Assembly (NCBI RefSeq): GCF_963668085.1
Contig: NZ_OY764059.1
Span: forward strand, 682,001-746,000
Length of the DNA: 64,000 nucleotides
Direction: 5' to 3'
Source: an uncultured Ilyobacter sp.
GTDB taxonomy: Bacteria > Fusobacteriota > Fusobacteriia > Fusobacteriales > Fusobacteriaceae
A program made the translations under genes and the position numbers. A model generated the notes under the pieces. The model ran no database searches, was not told where the DNA came from, and saw only the letters and a program-made list of their open reading frames with translations. Shown here piece after piece: positions 17,551 to 27,940 of this stretch (its first letter is position 1; the number at the start of each line of letters is the position of its first letter).

Positions 17551-18960
17551 ATGAAAGTATATCTTACTATAGATTTTGGGAGCACCTACACGAAGCTTAC
17601 AGCTATAGATATAGATAATGAAGTTATATTGGCAACCTCTAAAGATATCACCACAATAGAAGATGATATCATGAAAGGTTACAACAAGGCCTTTGAAAGT
17701 TTAAAAAGTGAAATAAGTAAAAAAGTTAATTTTGATGAAGTTGACTTCGTAAAAAAAATAGCATGTTCATCAGCTGCTGGTGGACTTAAGATGTTTGCTA
17801 TAGGGCTTGTTCCTGATCTTACAGTTGAAGCGGCTAAAAAAGCGGCCCTTGGAGCAGGAGCGAGGGTTATAAAAACTTATTCTTACGAACTCAGTCACAG
17901 AGAAATGAAGGAGATAAAAGAATCTAGTGCAGATATAATCCTCTTGGCTGGAGGAACAGACGGCGGGAATAAGGACTGTGTACTTCATAATGCAAAAATG
18001 ATAGGCGAATTTGGTATAGAGGTTCCTGTAGTAGTGGCTGGTAACAAATCAGCTGTAGACGAGATCGAAGAGGTCTTTAAGGAAAAGGGAATCGACTATC
18101 AGGTAGCTGAAAATGTTTTGCCTCAGCTGAAAAAACTCAATGTAGAACCTACGAGAGAAGAGATCAGAAAAGTCTTCATGAATAAAATCGTAGAAGCTAA
18201 AGGACTTAAGAATGCGGAAGAATTGGTAGGGGATATAGTGATGCCAACTCCTGCAGCAGTTCTAAAAGCAGCACAGGTTCTAGCAGATGGTACTGATGAG
18301 GAATCAGGACTAGGAGATTTAATAATAGTAGATATAGGAGGGGCGACTACAGATATACACTCTATAGGAAAAGGTGAACCTACACAACCTGGTGTTGTAC
18401 TCAAGGGACTAGAAGACCCTTATTCAAAGAGGAGTGTAGAGGGAGACCTGGGAATGAGGTATTCTGCACTTTCGCTACTAGAAGCAGCTGGATCAAAAAA
18501 ACTGAGAAATTATTTAAAAGATTCAGAAAGAAAAATAGATATAAAAGAGAGATGCCTTTACAGGCATGACAATATAAAGATGGTTCCTTCTAGCAAAGAA
18601 GATTTTAAATTTGATGAATCGATGGCAAAAGCTGCCACAGAATTGGCTATGAAGAGGCATTGCGGATTCTTAGAGTGCATCTACACCCCTATGGGGACCA
18701 TGTATCACCAGACTGGTAAAGATTTGATGGAAGCGCCTTATATAATAGGTACGGGTGGAGTGATTGTTCATAGTGAAAATCCTTCTCATATACTAAAGGC
18801 GGGAAACTTTGATGCAGGGGAACCGATATATCTGAGACCTAAAAATCCAAAATTCTTAATAGACAAATCGTATATACTTTCGGCAATGGGACTGTTTGCT
18901 CAGGAGATGCCAGATATGGCAGTCAGAATTATGAAAAAATATTTAGTAGAAGCTAATTAA
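17551..18960 (+). CDS. glmL: Glutamate mutase reactivation ATPase (MutL/GlmL)
   Basis: Chaperone-like ASKHA-fold ATPase (469 aa) that by family knowledge exchanges damaged cobalamin in glutamate mutase. The phosphate-1 motif DFGSTYTK is at residues 8-15, [10 protein letters not shown] lies mid-protein, and the phosphate-2 motif [15 protein letters not shown] follows around residue 260. It sits between the two mutase subunit genes, as in Clostridium clusters. It is called MutL in older literature but is unrelated to the mismatch-repair MutL. The start codon follows GAGAGATG and the gene ends 13 bp before glmE. Confidence 0.95.
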   Translation: MKVYLTIDFGSTYTKLTAIDIDNEVILATSKDITTIEDDIMKGYNKAFESLKSEISKKVNFDEVDFVKKIACSSAAGGLKMFAIGLVPDLTVEAAKKAALGAGARVIKTYSYELSHREMKEIKESSADIILLAGGTDGGNKDCVLHNAKMIGEFGIEVPVVVAGNKSAVDEIEEVFKEKGIDYQVAENVLPQLKKLNVEPTREEIRKVFMNKIVEAKGLKNAEELVGDIVMPTPAAVLKAAQVLADGTDEESGLGDLIIVDIGGATTDIHSIGKGEPTQPGVVLKGLEDPYSKRSVEGDLGMRYSALSLLEAAGSKKLRNYLKDSERKIDIKERCLYRHDNIKMVPSSKEDFKFDESMAKAATELAMKRHCGFLECIYTPMGTMYHQTGKDLMEAPYIIGTGGVIVHSENPSHILKAGNFDAGEPIYLRPKNPKFLIDKSYILSAMGLFAQEMPDMAVRIMKKYLVEAN

Positions 18961-18973
18961 GGAGGCTAACATA

Positions 18974-20425
18974 ATGAAGTTAAAGTTTAATAGGTGGACA
19001 GAAGAAGAGTTCATGAAGGTAAGAGAAGAGGTACTAAAGCAATGGCCAACAGGATCGGAAGTTAATCTTGATGAGGCTGTGGCTTACCATAAAGCTTTAC
19101 CTGATCATAAGAACTTTGCTAAGAAGCTAGTAGATGCAAAAGAGAAAGGAATAACACTTGCACAACCAAGAGCGGGAGTTGCACTTATAGACGAGCATAT
19201 TGAACTTCTTAACTTTTTAGATGAAAAAGGGGGAGCAGATCTTCTTCCTTCAACAATAGATTCTTACACTAGACAAAATAAATATGAAGAGTGTGAAAGA
19301 GGTATAATAGAATCAAGAAGAGCCGGAAGATCTCTACTTAATGGATTCCCAGGTGTAAACCACGGAATAGAAGGATGTAGAAAGGTAGTAGAATCTGTAA
19401 ATCTTCCTCTTCAATTGAGACATGGAACTCCAGATGCAAGATTACTTTCTGAAATTATGATAGCTTCAGGATTCACTTCAAATGAAGGTGGAGGAATATC
19501 TTATAACATTCCTTATGCAAAATCAGTGTCTCTAGAAAGAACACTTTTAGACTGGCAATATGTTGACAGACTGATCGGATGGTATGAAGAGCAGGGAGTA
19601 TCAATTAATAGAGAGCCATTTGGACCGTTAACTGGAACATTAGTTCCACCAAGTATGTCAAATGTAGTTCAAATTCTTGAGTGTCTACTTGCTGCTGAGC
19701 AAGGAGTAAAAAACATAACACTTGGATATGGTCAATGTGGAAATCTGATACAAGACGTTGCTGCAATAAGGGCTTTGAGAGAACAAGCTGAAGAATACTG
19801 TGAAGAGATGAGATATGAGAATATGATGATAACAACAGTATTCCACCAGTGGATGGGTGGATTCCCTGAGGACGAAGCAAAAGCATTTGGAGTTATCTCA
19901 AATGCATCGGTTTCTGCAGCACTTTCAGGAGCTACTAAAGTAATAGTTAAAACTCCTCATGAAGCAATAGGGATACCTACAAAAGAGGCAAATGCTGAAG
20001 GGATAAAAACTACTAAAATGGTTCTTAATTTATTAGAGGGACAGACTCTTTCTGATTCTGAAGAATTAAATACTGAAGTTGAACTTATTAAAAAAGAAGT
20101 TAAGGCTATAATGGATAAAGTTGCTGAATTAGGTGACGGAGATTTAGCTGTAGGTACTGTTAAAGCAATAGAGAGTGGAGTTATAGATATTCCGTTTGCT
20201 CCATCTATGTATAATGCAGGAAAAATGCTTCCTGCAAGAGATAACCAAGGAAAAATAAGATACTTAGAAGTAGGAAATGTTCCTTTCTCTCAAGAAATAA
20301 TTGATTTTAATAAATCTGCCCTTGAAGAAAGAGCCTCATTTGAAAATAGAGAAGTTGGCTTCCAGCTAACTGTAGATGATATATTTGCTGTATCAAAAGG
20401 GAAACTTATTGGAAGACCTGAGTAA
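18974..20425 (+). CDS. glmE: Glutamate mutase, large subunit
   Basis: Catalytic (epsilon) TIM-barrel subunit of glutamate mutase; binds glutamate and runs the radical rearrangement with the B12 carried by GlmS. At 483 aa it is the standard family length. Recognisable blocks are [54 protein letters not shown] and [14 protein letters not shown]. It is preceded by GGAGG at 18961-18965. A small hairpin without a T-tract separates it from mal, so read-through is expected. Confidence 0.97.
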   Translation: MKLKFNRWTEEEFMKVREEVLKQWPTGSEVNLDEAVAYHKALPDHKNFAKKLVDAKEKGITLAQPRAGVALIDEHIELLNFLDEKGGADLLPSTIDSYTRQNKYEECERGIIESRRAGRSLLNGFPGVNHGIEGCRKVVESVNLPLQLRHGTPDARLLSEIMIASGFTSNEGGGISYNIPYAKSVSLERTLLDWQYVDRLIGWYEEQGVSINREPFGPLTGTLVPPSMSNVVQILECLLAAEQGVKNITLGYGQCGNLIQDVAAIRALREQAEEYCEEMRYENMMITTVFHQWMGGFPEDEAKAFGVISNASVSAALSGATKVIVKTPHEAIGIPTKEANAEGIKTTKMVLNLLEGQTLSDSEELNTEVELIKKEVKAIMDKVAELGDGDLAVGTVKAIESGVIDIPFAPSMYNAGKMLPARDNQGKIRYLEVGNVPFSQEIIDFNKSALEERASFENREVGFQLTVDDIFAVSKGKLIGRPE

Positions 20426-20444
20426 TATAAAAATGTTGATTTAA

Positions 20445-20464
20445 GGGAGTCTGTAAGGACTCCC
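20445..20464 (+). other. Intercistronic hairpin between glmE and mal
   Basis: Perfect 7-bp stem GGGAGTC / GACTCCC, 6-nt loop, and no T-tract. It is more likely an mRNA processing or stability element than a terminator. Confidence 0.55.
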
Positions 20465-20515
20465 ATAAATATTGGAAATTTTGCCTTGAAAATAATTTTA
20501 TCTGGGAGGATATAA

Positions 20516-21757
20516 ATGAAAATTATAGATATCGTTTGTTCAGAAGGAAGAACTGGATTTTACTTTGATGACCAAAAAGCTATAAAAAATGGAGCTGTAA
20601 TCGACGGTGTAAATTATGTAGGGGAGCCTGTAACTCCAGGATTTTCAAGTATAAGACAAGCTGGAGAATCTATATCAGTTATGTTTGTTTTAGAAGATGG
20701 GCAAGTGTCTCATGGAGACTGTGCAGCAGTGCAATACTCTGGTGCAGGAGGAAGAGACCCACTATTCTTGGCTGCAGATTTTATTCCTGTAATAATGGAA
20801 AAAATCGCTCCTAAATTAATCGGAAGAGAATTAACAAGCTTTAGAGAGCTAGCCGAAGAAATTGACAGAATGGAGATCGACGGTAAAAAACTTCATACAG
20901 CTATAAGATACGGAATTACACAAACAATCTTAGATGCAGTTGCTAAATCTAGAAAAATAACTATGGCTGAAGTTATAAAAGAGGAATACTCTACAGGCTT
21001 AGAAGTAACAAGGAGACCTATATTTACACAATCTGGAGATGACAGAAAAAATAATGCTGACAAAATGATTATAAAAGGTGCAGATGTAATGCCACATGCA
21101 CTTATAAATAATGTAGATACTAAACTTGGTAAGGATGGGTCACTTCTCAAGGATTACGTAGCATGGCTTAGAGACAGAGTGTTATCCCTAAGAACAGATG
21201 AAAACTACAGTCCGACATTCCATATAGATGTATACGGAACTATTGGAATGGCATTTGATCAGGATATCAAAGCTCAGGCTGACTATATCGCAACTCTAGC
21301 AGAGGCAGCTTCGCCTTTTGCCCTAAGAATAGAAGGTCCTATGGACGTAGATGACAGAGATAAACAGATCGAAGCCTTAGCAGCTTTAACAGCTGAAGTA
21401 GATGCAAGAAGTATAAATGTAGAGCTTGTGGCAGATGAGTGGTGCAATACTTTAGAGGATATTAAACTATTTGCTGACAACAAAGCAGGACATGTAGTTC
21501 AAATAAAAACTCCAGATTTAGGAGGAGTAAATAATATTGCTGAAGCGATCCTTTACTGTAATGAAAAAGGTATAGGTTCTTATTCTGGAGGAACTTGTAA
21601 CGAAACAAACAGATCTGCTGAAGTAACTACTAACATAGCAATGGCTTGTGGAGCACTTCAAGTACTTGCTAAACCTGGAATGGGTGTAGATGAAGGATTC
21701 ATGATCGTAAATAACGAAATGAACAGAGTAATGGCACTTATCAACAGAAGAAAGTAG
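20516..21757 (+). CDS. mal: Methylaspartate ammonia-lyase
   Basis: Eliminates ammonia from 3-methylaspartate to give mesaconate, the second step of the methylaspartate pathway. It is an enolase-superfamily enzyme; 413 aa matches the characterised enzymes. The catalytic lysine lies in VVQIKTPDLGG (about residue 331), metal ligands are in the FHIDVYG, LRIEGPMD and VADEW segments, and GGTCNETNRSAE closes the barrel. The ATG follows TGGGAGGAT. A terminator follows, so the lyase genes downstream probably have a separate transcript start or depend on read-through. Confidence 0.97.
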   Translation: MKIIDIVCSEGRTGFYFDDQKAIKNGAVIDGVNYVGEPVTPGFSSIRQAGESISVMFVLEDGQVSHGDCAAVQYSGAGGRDPLFLAADFIPVIMEKIAPKLIGRELTSFRELAEEIDRMEIDGKKLHTAIRYGITQTILDAVAKSRKITMAEVIKEEYSTGLEVTRRPIFTQSGDDRKNNADKMIIKGADVMPHALINNVDTKLGKDGSLLKDYVAWLRDRVLSLRTDENYSPTFHIDVYGTIGMAFDQDIKAQADYIATLAEAASPFALRIEGPMDVDDRDKQIEALAALTAEVDARSINVELVADEWCNTLEDIKLFADNKAGHVVQIKTPDLGGVNNIAEAILYCNEKGIGSYSGGTCNETNRSAEVTTNIAMACGALQVLAKPGMGVDEGFMIVNNEMNRVMALINRRK

Positions 21758-21763
21758 TCATAA

Positions 21764-21803
21764 TAATGGAAAAGTAGTTCTAGGACTACTTTTTTCCATT
21801 ATA
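21764..21803 (+). terminator. Terminator or attenuator between mal and citD
   Basis: AAAAGTAGT (21770-21778) pairs with ACTACTTTT (21785-21793). The outer ATAATGG / CCATTAT extends the stem, with a T-rich right arm. It splits the cluster into two units. Confidence 0.75.
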
Positions 21804-21948
21804 TAATTTTTTTGAAAATGGCTGTTAAGTAAATTTATGAAATTTCTGACTATTATAAAAATAGGAATAATTTGATAAATTAATATTTTTGAATTAGAGT
21901 AAAGGGAAGTCTAATGACTTTAACTAAATAGATTTAAGAGGTGAAAAT

Positions 21949-22209
21949 ATGACTATTAATAAACCTTCTAAAGCTGGGACTTTAGAATCTAACGATATTT
22001 ATGTAATGCTCATGCCTGGTGAAAATGGAATTGATATTGAGCTAGAGAGTATCGTAGAAAAGCAATTTGGAGAGGATATAAGAAGAGCAATAAAAGAAAA
22101 ACTACAGGAAATGGGGATAACTTCGGTAATAGTGAAGGCTCAGGATAAGGGAGCTCTTGACTATACAATTAAATCAAGAATTGAAGCTGCTGTTACAAGA
22201 GGACTGTAA
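21949..22209 (+). CDS. citD: Citrate/citramalate lyase acyl carrier protein (gamma)
   Basis: Small carrier (86 aa) bearing the phosphoribosyl-dephospho-CoA arm that shuttles the acyl group between the lyase subunits. The modification site is conserved: AGTLESND with Ser14, the position modified in the Klebsiella protein. The C-terminal part RIEAAVTRG is also family-typical. CitX and CitG, needed to load it, are encoded at 9.2-10.6 kb. Placement right after methylaspartate ammonia-lyase favours (3S)-citramalate lyase over citrate lyase; sequence alone cannot decide. Confidence 0.93.
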   Translation: MTINKPSKAGTLESNDIYVMLMPGENGIDIELESIVEKQFGEDIRRAIKEKLQEMGITSVIVKAQDKGALDYTIKSRIEAAVTRGL

Positions 22210-22312
22210 AAAGTCATTTAAAATAGGGGCGAATTTTTGTAGAACTAGTAGTTTTTATATTGGATAAAATTTTGTGTTTAAATTGTAAATAATGATTTGA
22301 GAGGTGTTGGAA

Positions 22313-23185
22313 TTGAAACTTAGAAGAAGTATGTTATTCATGCCTGGAAATAACCCTGGGATGCTTCAAACTGCTGTGGATTTTGGAGCAGATGCAATAA
22401 TCCTTGATCTAGAAGACGCTGTTTCTCTAACAGAAAAAGACGCAGCAAGGATATTGGTAAGAGAAGCTCTTAAGGTTAATGACTATTCATCTGTAGAAGT
22501 AGTTGTTAGAATAAATCCACTGTCTACTCCTTTTGCAGAGGACGATATAGATGTAATAGCCAGATTAAATCCAGATGCAATATTACTGCCGAAGGCTGTA
22601 CCAGAAGATGTGAAAATTCTAGATGAAAAACTTTCCAAGATAGAAGAGGAAGAAGGGTTGGAAAAAGGAAGTATAAAAATTCACTGCCTTGTGGAGACCA
22701 CTTACGGAGTAGAGACAGTGTATGAAACTATAAAAGCCTGTTCGAGAATAGAAGCTGTACTTTTGGGGGGAGAAGACCTTGCTGCAGACCTTGCAGTGAA
22801 GAGAACGAAAAGTTCAGAAGAAATATTTTACGCCAGAACTAAAGTTGTAAATGTCTGTAAAGCTTTGAAAATAGACGCCATAGACACTCCTTTTACCGAT
22901 ACAAATGACTATAGCGGACTAAGGATGGATACGGAAAAAGTAAAAGGCCTTGGTTTCAGTGGTAAACTTTCCATAAATCCAAGACAGATAGATACAATTC
23001 ACGAAGTATATTCACCGAGTGAGGCAGACATAAATTATGCCCTCAGAGTGATGTATGCACAGGATGAAGCAGAAAAAGAAGGACTAGGAGTATTCTCTTT
23101 AGATGGTAAAATGGTCGATCTGCCTGTAATAAACAGAGCTAAGCAGACTCTTGATGTAGCAAGACTTATAGGTCTTATAAAATAA
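22313..23185 (+). CDS. citE: Citrate/citramalate lyase beta subunit
   Basis: Cleaves the acyl-carrier-bound citryl or citramalyl thioester; HpcH/HpaI-type TIM barrel of 290 aa. N-terminal RRSMLFMPGNNPGM, DLEDAV, and later LLGGEDLAADL and FSGKLSINPRQI are family motifs. The start is taken as TTG at 22313: GAGAGGTG ends 6 nt upstream and the protein then begins MKLRRSM, as other CitE proteins do. The GTG at 22304 lies inside that ribosome-binding site and is unlikely. It is the middle gene of citDEF. Confidence 0.94.
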   Translation: MKLRRSMLFMPGNNPGMLQTAVDFGADAIILDLEDAVSLTEKDAARILVREALKVNDYSSVEVVVRINPLSTPFAEDDIDVIARLNPDAILLPKAVPEDVKILDEKLSKIEEEEGLEKGSIKIHCLVETTYGVETVYETIKACSRIEAVLLGGEDLAADLAVKRTKSSEEIFYARTKVVNVCKALKIDAIDTPFTDTNDYSGLRMDTEKVKGLGFSGKLSINPRQIDTIHEVYSPSEADINYALRVMYAQDEAEKEGLGVFSLDGKMVDLPVINRAKQTLDVARLIGLIK

Positions 23186-23224
23186 TTAATAGGACATAAT
23201 TATATATATGTGAGGTGCTTTAAT

Positions 23225-24766
23225 ATGAAAAATATTTTGGGGAGAGAAATTCCCGATTATATAGAGGGTTATGGTGAAGTAAAACATTACCAAGGTTATC
23301 TGGCCGGTAAAGGTGAGAAATTAAAGAGAGCTTTTAAATTTAAAAATATGTTACCAGGTGAAGAGAAATTATACAGAGGCTTAGAAACTCTTATGGATAA
23401 GCTTCCTTTAAAAAACGGAATGGTTTTATCTTTTCACCACCATTTGAGAAACGGAGATTATGTCCTGAACATGGTGATGGATGAAATCGCAAAAAGAGGA
23501 TATAAAGATATTACTATAGCTGCAAGTTCGATATTTCCATGTCATAAGGATATTGTAAGACACATAGAAAACGGCGTAGTTACACAAATATATGCTGCTT
23601 ATATATCAGGACCTGTGGCTGAGGCTATATCAGCTGGTAAGTTAGCTAAGCCAGCTGTGATGCATACACACGGAGGAAGAGCCAGAATTATGGAATCTGG
23701 TGACTTAAGTGTTGATTTTGCATTTATAGCAGCTCCTACTTCAGATGAATATGGAAATATAAATGGAGTAGACGGAAAATCTGCCTGCGGAGCCCTGGGT
23801 TATGCTCATTCTGATGCTCAGTGTGCAGATATTACAATAGCTATAACCGACAACTTGGTAGAGTATCCAAATCCTAGATTTGAAATTGACCAGACACTCA
23901 TAGATTATGTTGTGGTTGTGGATGCCATCGGAGATCCTAACGGAATCGTATCTGGGACCACTCAGATAACGAAAAATCCCATAGGACTTAGGATAGCTTC
24001 ACTTACTTCAAAATTTATAAAAGACTCAGGTTATTTTAAAGATGGTATGAGTTTTCAAACTGGTGCAGGAGGTATCTCTCTAGCTGTAGCTGCAGAAGTA
24101 AGAGAACAGATGAAAAAAGATGAAATATGCGGTAGTTTTGCTTCTGGTGGAATCACTGGCTATATAGTTGATATGTATAAAGACGGGCTTTTTAAATCAC
24201 TTTTTGATGTCCAGTGTTTTGACCTTGAGGCCATCAAATCTGCAAAGGAAAATCCTGAGCATATAACTATGTCAGCATCTATGTATGCAAATTCTGACAA
24301 TAAAGGTGCAGTTGTAAATAAGTTGGACGTAGTTATATTGGGAGCCACTGAGATGGATACTAACTTTAACGTCAATGTAACCACAACTTCAGACGGAAAA
24401 ATCATGGGAGGTTCTGGAGGTCACAGTGATACTTCTGCAGGGTCAAAACTTTCCATTATAGTTTCCCAACTTGTAAATTCAAGAATTTCCGTAATAAAGG
24501 ATAAAGTTACTACGGTAACAACTCCAGGAGAAACTGTAGACGTACTTGTAACAGAAAAGGGTATAGCTATAAATCCAAAAAGAACCGATCTTATAGAAAG
24601 GTTTAAAGATTCTAACCTGCCGATAAAAACAATAGAGGAACTTCAGCAAATTGCCGAATCTATGACTGGGAAACCAAAGGAGATAGAGTTTGGTGACAAG
24701 ATAGTAGCAGTTGTAGAATATAGAGACGGTACAGTGGTAGACGTAATAAAAGATATGAAAGCATAA
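23225..24766 (+). CDS. citF: Citrate/citramalate lyase alpha subunit (transferase)
   Basis: Swaps the acetyl group on the carrier protein for the incoming citrate or citramalate; CoA-transferase family I fold, 513 aa. Recognisable blocks are LSFHHHLRNGDYVLN, MHTHGGRARI, AAPTSDEYGNINGVDG, FQTGAGGISLAV and GGSGGHSDTSAGSKL. The ATG at 23225 has GAGGTG eight bases upstream; an in-frame GTG at 23210 is less likely. It is the last gene of the unit, closed by a very strong bidirectional terminator. In the pathway proposed here its substrate would be citramalate, giving acetate and pyruvate. Confidence 0.95.
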   Translation: MKNILGREIPDYIEGYGEVKHYQGYLAGKGEKLKRAFKFKNMLPGEEKLYRGLETLMDKLPLKNGMVLSFHHHLRNGDYVLNMVMDEIAKRGYKDITIAASSIFPCHKDIVRHIENGVVTQIYAAYISGPVAEAISAGKLAKPAVMHTHGGRARIMESGDLSVDFAFIAAPTSDEYGNINGVDGKSACGALGYAHSDAQCADITIAITDNLVEYPNPRFEIDQTLIDYVVVVDAIGDPNGIVSGTTQITKNPIGLRIASLTSKFIKDSGYFKDGMSFQTGAGGISLAVAAEVREQMKKDEICGSFASGGITGYIVDMYKDGLFKSLFDVQCFDLEAIKSAKENPEHITMSASMYANSDNKGAVVNKLDVVILGATEMDTNFNVNVTTTSDGKIMGGSGGHSDTSAGSKLSIIVSQLVNSRISVIKDKVTTVTTPGETVDVLVTEKGIAINPKRTDLIERFKDSNLPIKTIEELQQIAESMTGKPKEIEFGDKIVAVVEYRDGTVVDVIKDMKA

Positions 24767-24801
24767 AAGAATCCGGCTTGGTAACCAAGCCGGATTCTTT
24801 T
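24765..24801. terminator. Bidirectional terminator citF / HAD gene
   Basis: A perfect 17-bp stem (24765-24781 with 24785-24801) and a 3-nt loop, with A-tract left and T-tract right, serve two convergent genes. Confidence 0.95.
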
Positions 24802-24825
24802 ATTGTAATTATAATAAAAATTAAA

Positions 24826-25425
24826 TTAAAGTATTTCTAATTTTTCAAGTTCCGTGGAAAGGTCCTCTGGTTTTTTTAAAACAATTCCTCTTATGCCGAA
24901 ATATCCAGCATTTGATATATTTTGTTTTGAATCGTCTATGAGAAGGGTTTCTTTGGGAATGAGCTGATATTTTTTTAAAAAATAATTATATATTTCTTTT
25001 TCAGATTTCAATATATTTACTTTACATGAGATGACTTTTCCATAGACCTGTTGGAGCATAGGTATTTCAGAAAGGTACTCATCTAAAAGATCTTCATGAA
25101 AGTCGGCGAGAAGAAATATTCTGTAACCATTGTTCCCAAGGTTTTCTAATATTTTCAGATTATCCTCTATAGGAGTGATAAAGCTTTTTCTCTCGTCCAA
25201 TATTTTTTTTGCTTCCTCGTAGGAAACAGAGGACTTAGAAGAAATTCTCTTTGCAGCTTCCTCGCTATTGATTAAGCCTCTGCTTAAGTCCTTCCACTCT
25301 TTGTCTCTGAAGACCTCTTTGTATATTAAATCTCTTTTATCCTGGCTGAATTCTTTTTCTAGGTATTGTTTTGGGGTGAATCTAAAAAGTACCTGTCCTA
25401 AATCAAAAACTACGTTTCTTATCAT
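24826..25425 (-). CDS. HAD-superfamily hydrolase, subfamily IA
   Basis: Probable small-molecule phosphatase of 199 aa; substrate unknown. Motif I is VVFDLGQVL, the F-D-x-G-x-V-L form seen in YihX/epoxide-hydrolase-like members; the helical cap spans roughly residues 15-90; motif II is the IFLLAD region, the conserved Lys is in NILKSEKEIY, and motif IV is LLIDDSKQN. The ATG follows AGGGAGGTT on the minus strand. It is convergent with citF and shares its terminator. Nothing in the neighbourhood suggests a substrate. Confidence 0.85.
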   Translation of the reverse strand: MIRNVVFDLGQVLFRFTPKQYLEKEFSQDKRDLIYKEVFRDKEWKDLSRGLINSEEAAKRISSKSSVSYEEAKKILDERKSFITPIEDNLKILENLGNNGYRIFLLADFHEDLLDEYLSEIPMLQQVYGKVISCKVNILKSEKEIYNYFLKKYQLIPKETLLIDDSKQNISNAGYFGIRGIVLKKPEDLSTELEKLEIL

Positions 25426-25610
25426 TGTATAACCTCCCTATTCTTTCAGGATTGGTACGAAAGTCGGTTGAAGATATGTGGTTATTAATGCTCTTTCTTA
25501 ATTTTACAATATATATTGTAAAATTCAAATAAATTTAAATAAAAAAACCTTTGTTTATTGCAGTTTTGTGTAAATAGAACTAAAACAGTCGAATAAAAAA
25601 TTTTATTTTC

Positions 25611-25735
25611 CATCTGTGTACTTTGTGACCAAAAGATTTTTTCATTATTCGTGTTAATTTTTTTCTTTTGTTGATTTTCACTGGTGAAAAAATCTTTTGA
25701 CTATAATATCTTATGGTTTAAAATTATTGAATTCA
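25611..25735 (+). repeat. Dispersed intergenic repeat, family B, diverged copy 2
   Basis: It aligns with 16515-16638 in order, with blocks GTGACCAAAAGATTTT, TATTCGTGTTAATTTTTTT and AAAATCTTTTGACTATAATAT. It is less well conserved than the other two copies. The rest of the 25426-25794 gap holds no gene. Confidence 0.75.
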
Positions 25736-25759
25736 AATTATGAAAAATCTAGGAAAAAT

Positions 25760-25801
25760 AAAATAAGAGTCGAGAAAACTTAGTTTCTCAACTCTTATTT
25801 T
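25760..25801 (-). terminator. Terminator of the pab operon
   Basis: AAAATAAGAGTCGAGAAA pairs with TTTCTCAACTCTTATTTT (one mismatch, 6-nt loop). It overlaps the pabC stop codon and reads into a T-tract on the minus strand. Confidence 0.8.
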
Positions 25802-26571
25802 TTATTGAAGAAATTTGATATTTTATCTGTGATTTTTCTTTTTTGATAGACCTTATCATCTAGCTTATTGATCCACATCACATGCATTAGAGAGTTTGTA
25901 ATGAAAACTTCATCAGCCCCTATAAGCCGTGAGAGATGATAATGTCCTTCCTCACAGGGGATGTTATTTTTTTTTAATTTTTCAATAACTTTTGCCCTCA
26001 TAATTCCAGGCAGGAGTCCGCAATCCACTGCCGGAGTTTTTACTCTGCCGTCCTCTACAAAAAAAATATTGCTTATTGCTCCCTCGCAAATCTCTTCCTT
26101 AAAGTTTAAATGAATAGATTCATCAAATCCTAAAGATCTTGAGTTTTTTAAAGACGTTAGATTATCAAAATAACAGGTGCTCTTTATATAAGTTAGAGGC
26201 GAAGTGGGATTTTTTCTCAAAAGAGAAGTTTTTAAAGAAAATCCCCTTTGATAATCCTCATCTGTATAGACTAATTTTCTGCTGCCTATTAAAAGGTCAT
26301 AGCCGGGTCCCCTTTTCAATAGCGTAAACCTAAGGGCGAAATTATCTAGTTTAGATTTTAAAACATGATCAAATATAAGCTCTTGAAACTCTTCATAAGT
26401 CATTTCAAATGAAATGTCTAAAGAATGGCATCCATTAGAAAGTCTCTCATAGTGGTCTAAAAGGTATTCAGGTTTATTGTTGTAGATGCAGATAGTCTCA
26501 AAGATTCCAGTTCCATAGAGTTCTCCCTCTGAGAAGGAAGTTTCTGTATATTTCCCGTTTAAGTAATTCAT
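25795..26571 (-). CDS. pabC: Aminodeoxychorismate lyase (class IV aminotransferase fold)
   Basis: Releases pyruvate from 4-amino-4-deoxychorismate to give p-aminobenzoate for folate. It has 258 aa, with the fold type IV PLP pattern: the likely PLP lysine in YIKSTCYFDN, then GFDESIHLN, CEGAISNIFF and the C-terminal ADEVFITNSL. It is last of pabA-pabB-pabC; 1 base separates it from pabB. Branched-chain or D-amino-acid aminotransferases share this fold, but the operon makes the PabC assignment firm. Confidence 0.92.
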   Translation of the reverse strand: MNYLNGKYTETSFSEGELYGTGIFETICIYNNKPEYLLDHYERLSNGCHSLDISFEMTYEEFQELIFDHVLKSKLDNFALRFTLLKRGPGYDLLIGSRKLVYTDEDYQRGFSLKTSLLRKNPTSPLTYIKSTCYFDNLTSLKNSRSLGFDESIHLNFKEEICEGAISNIFFVEDGRVKTPAVDCGLLPGIMRAKVIEKLKKNNIPCEEGHYHLSRLIGADEVFITNSLMHVMWINKLDDKVYQKRKITDKISNFFNKK

Positions 26572-26572
26572 A

Positions 26573-27940
26573 CTATCCCCTCCACATAAGAGCTTCTTTA
26601 AGGGCTTTTCCCTTTAAAAGGCTCTCTTGGTATTCACTTTCTGGGTCAGAATCCCAGACTATTCCACCGCCTACCTGGAAATAAGCTTTGTTTTCTTTGC
26701 AAAGAATCGTACGTATAACAATATTTAGATCAATACTGCCATCAAATGCTATATACCCGATAGATCCAGTATAAATGTTTCTGGCTGTAGGTTCTAATTC
26801 ATCGATTATCTCCATGGCCCTTATCTTTGGGGCTCCAGTTATGGAACCACCGGGGAAGGTGGCTTTTAAAATATCTGCTGTAGAAATATCGCTTTTTAAT
26901 TTTCCTGTAATAGTTGCTACCTGTTGAAATAGAGTGGCATATTCCTCTATACTGAAAAGTTCTGTGACTTTTACACTTCCAGTCTCTGATATCCTACCTA
27001 TATCATTTCTTTCTAGATCCACGATCATAAGTAGCTCAGACTTATCCTTTTCGCTGGTTTCTAAAATTTTTCTGTTTATCATATCCTCTTTTAGAGTGGT
27101 TCCCCTGGCGATGGTTCCTTTTATGGGTCTGGTTTCTATTACCCCGTTCCTAACCTGTATAAATCTTTCTGGAGAACAGCAGATAATCTCCCCCTCACCA
27201 AAATTCATATAACTTGCAAAGGGGGCGGGGTTTGTAGACCTCAGTCTCTCGTAGATGGTATAGGGGTGCCTATTAAGTAGGCAATTAAATCTCTGAGTGA
27301 AATTAATCTGGTATATATCTCCAGAATATATGTAGTCCTTTACCTTCTGAATAGAGCTAAGATAGGATCTTTTATCCATATTACTATGGAATACAGTTTC
27401 TTTTTCATCTGTTTTATCTTGATGAATCTCTATTTCTTTTTCTGTTTTGATTTTCAATTTTTCTATTATTTTGTCAGCCGGTTCTTGGAACCCGTGGGCT
27501 ATGAAATACTTTTTGTTTTTCAGGTGATCTACTGCTAAGATACCGTCGTAAAATCCTAAGAAAAGATCAGGAATATCCACATCATCTGTCACTGTTTTAG
27601 GAAGAGATTCTATATGATGACAGAGGTCATATGACAAAAAGCCAGCGGCCCCTCCTGTAAAAGGAATGTCAGATTTTTCATCTGTCTTGTACTTTTCCAA
27701 AAGTTCTTGCAGAACATCTAAGGGATTTCCTTCTGCAGTTCTTTTGCCGTTCTCTTCGCCGATCTCTATGTTGTCTCCCTTTGATTTTATCACAAGAAAG
27801 GGATCAGACATAATAAAGCTGTACCTTCCAAGTTTTTCAGGATCTTTTTGACTCTCTAAAATAATCGGATATCTGTCATCTTTAAATTTTTTAAAAAGAT
27901 TCCCAGCATCGAGGCTGGTTACAAGTTCTTTTATCAGCAT
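26573..27940 (-). CDS. pabB: Aminodeoxychorismate synthase, component I
   Basis: Aminates chorismate to 4-amino-4-deoxychorismate with ammonia from PabA. It has 455 aa, the chorismate-binding family. The PIKGT motif in [12 protein letters not shown], whose Lys distinguishes PabB from anthranilate synthase (PIAGT), is present, together with [22 protein letters not shown] and the C-terminal [18 protein letters not shown]. It overlaps pabA by 7 bases and is followed directly by pabC. Confidence 0.95.
   Translation of the reverse strand: MLIKELVTSLDAGNLFKKFKDDRYPIILESQKDPEKLGRYSFIMSDPFLVIKSKGDNIEIGEENGKRTAEGNPLDVLQELLEKYKTDEKSDIPFTGGAAGFLSYDLCHHIESLPKTVTDDVDIPDLFLGFYDGILAVDHLKNKKYFIAHGFQEPADKIIEKLKIKTEKEIEIHQDKTDEKETVFHSNMDKRSYLSSIQKVKDYIYSGDIYQINFTQRFNCLLNRHPYTIYERLRSTNPAPFASYMNFGEGEIICCSPERFIQVRNGVIETRPIKGTIARGTTLKEDMINRKILETSEKDKSELLMIVDLERNDIGRISETGSVKVTELFSIEEYATLFQQVATITGKLKSDISTADILKATFPGGSITGAPKIRAMEIIDELEPTARNIYTGSIGYIAFDGSIDLNIVIRTILCKENKAYFQVGGGIVWDSDPESEYQESLLKGKALKEALMWRG

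Noticed and set aside
22304..22312. GTG start for citE
   Set aside because: It lies inside the ribosome-binding sequence. TTG at 22313 has proper spacing and gives the usual N-terminus.
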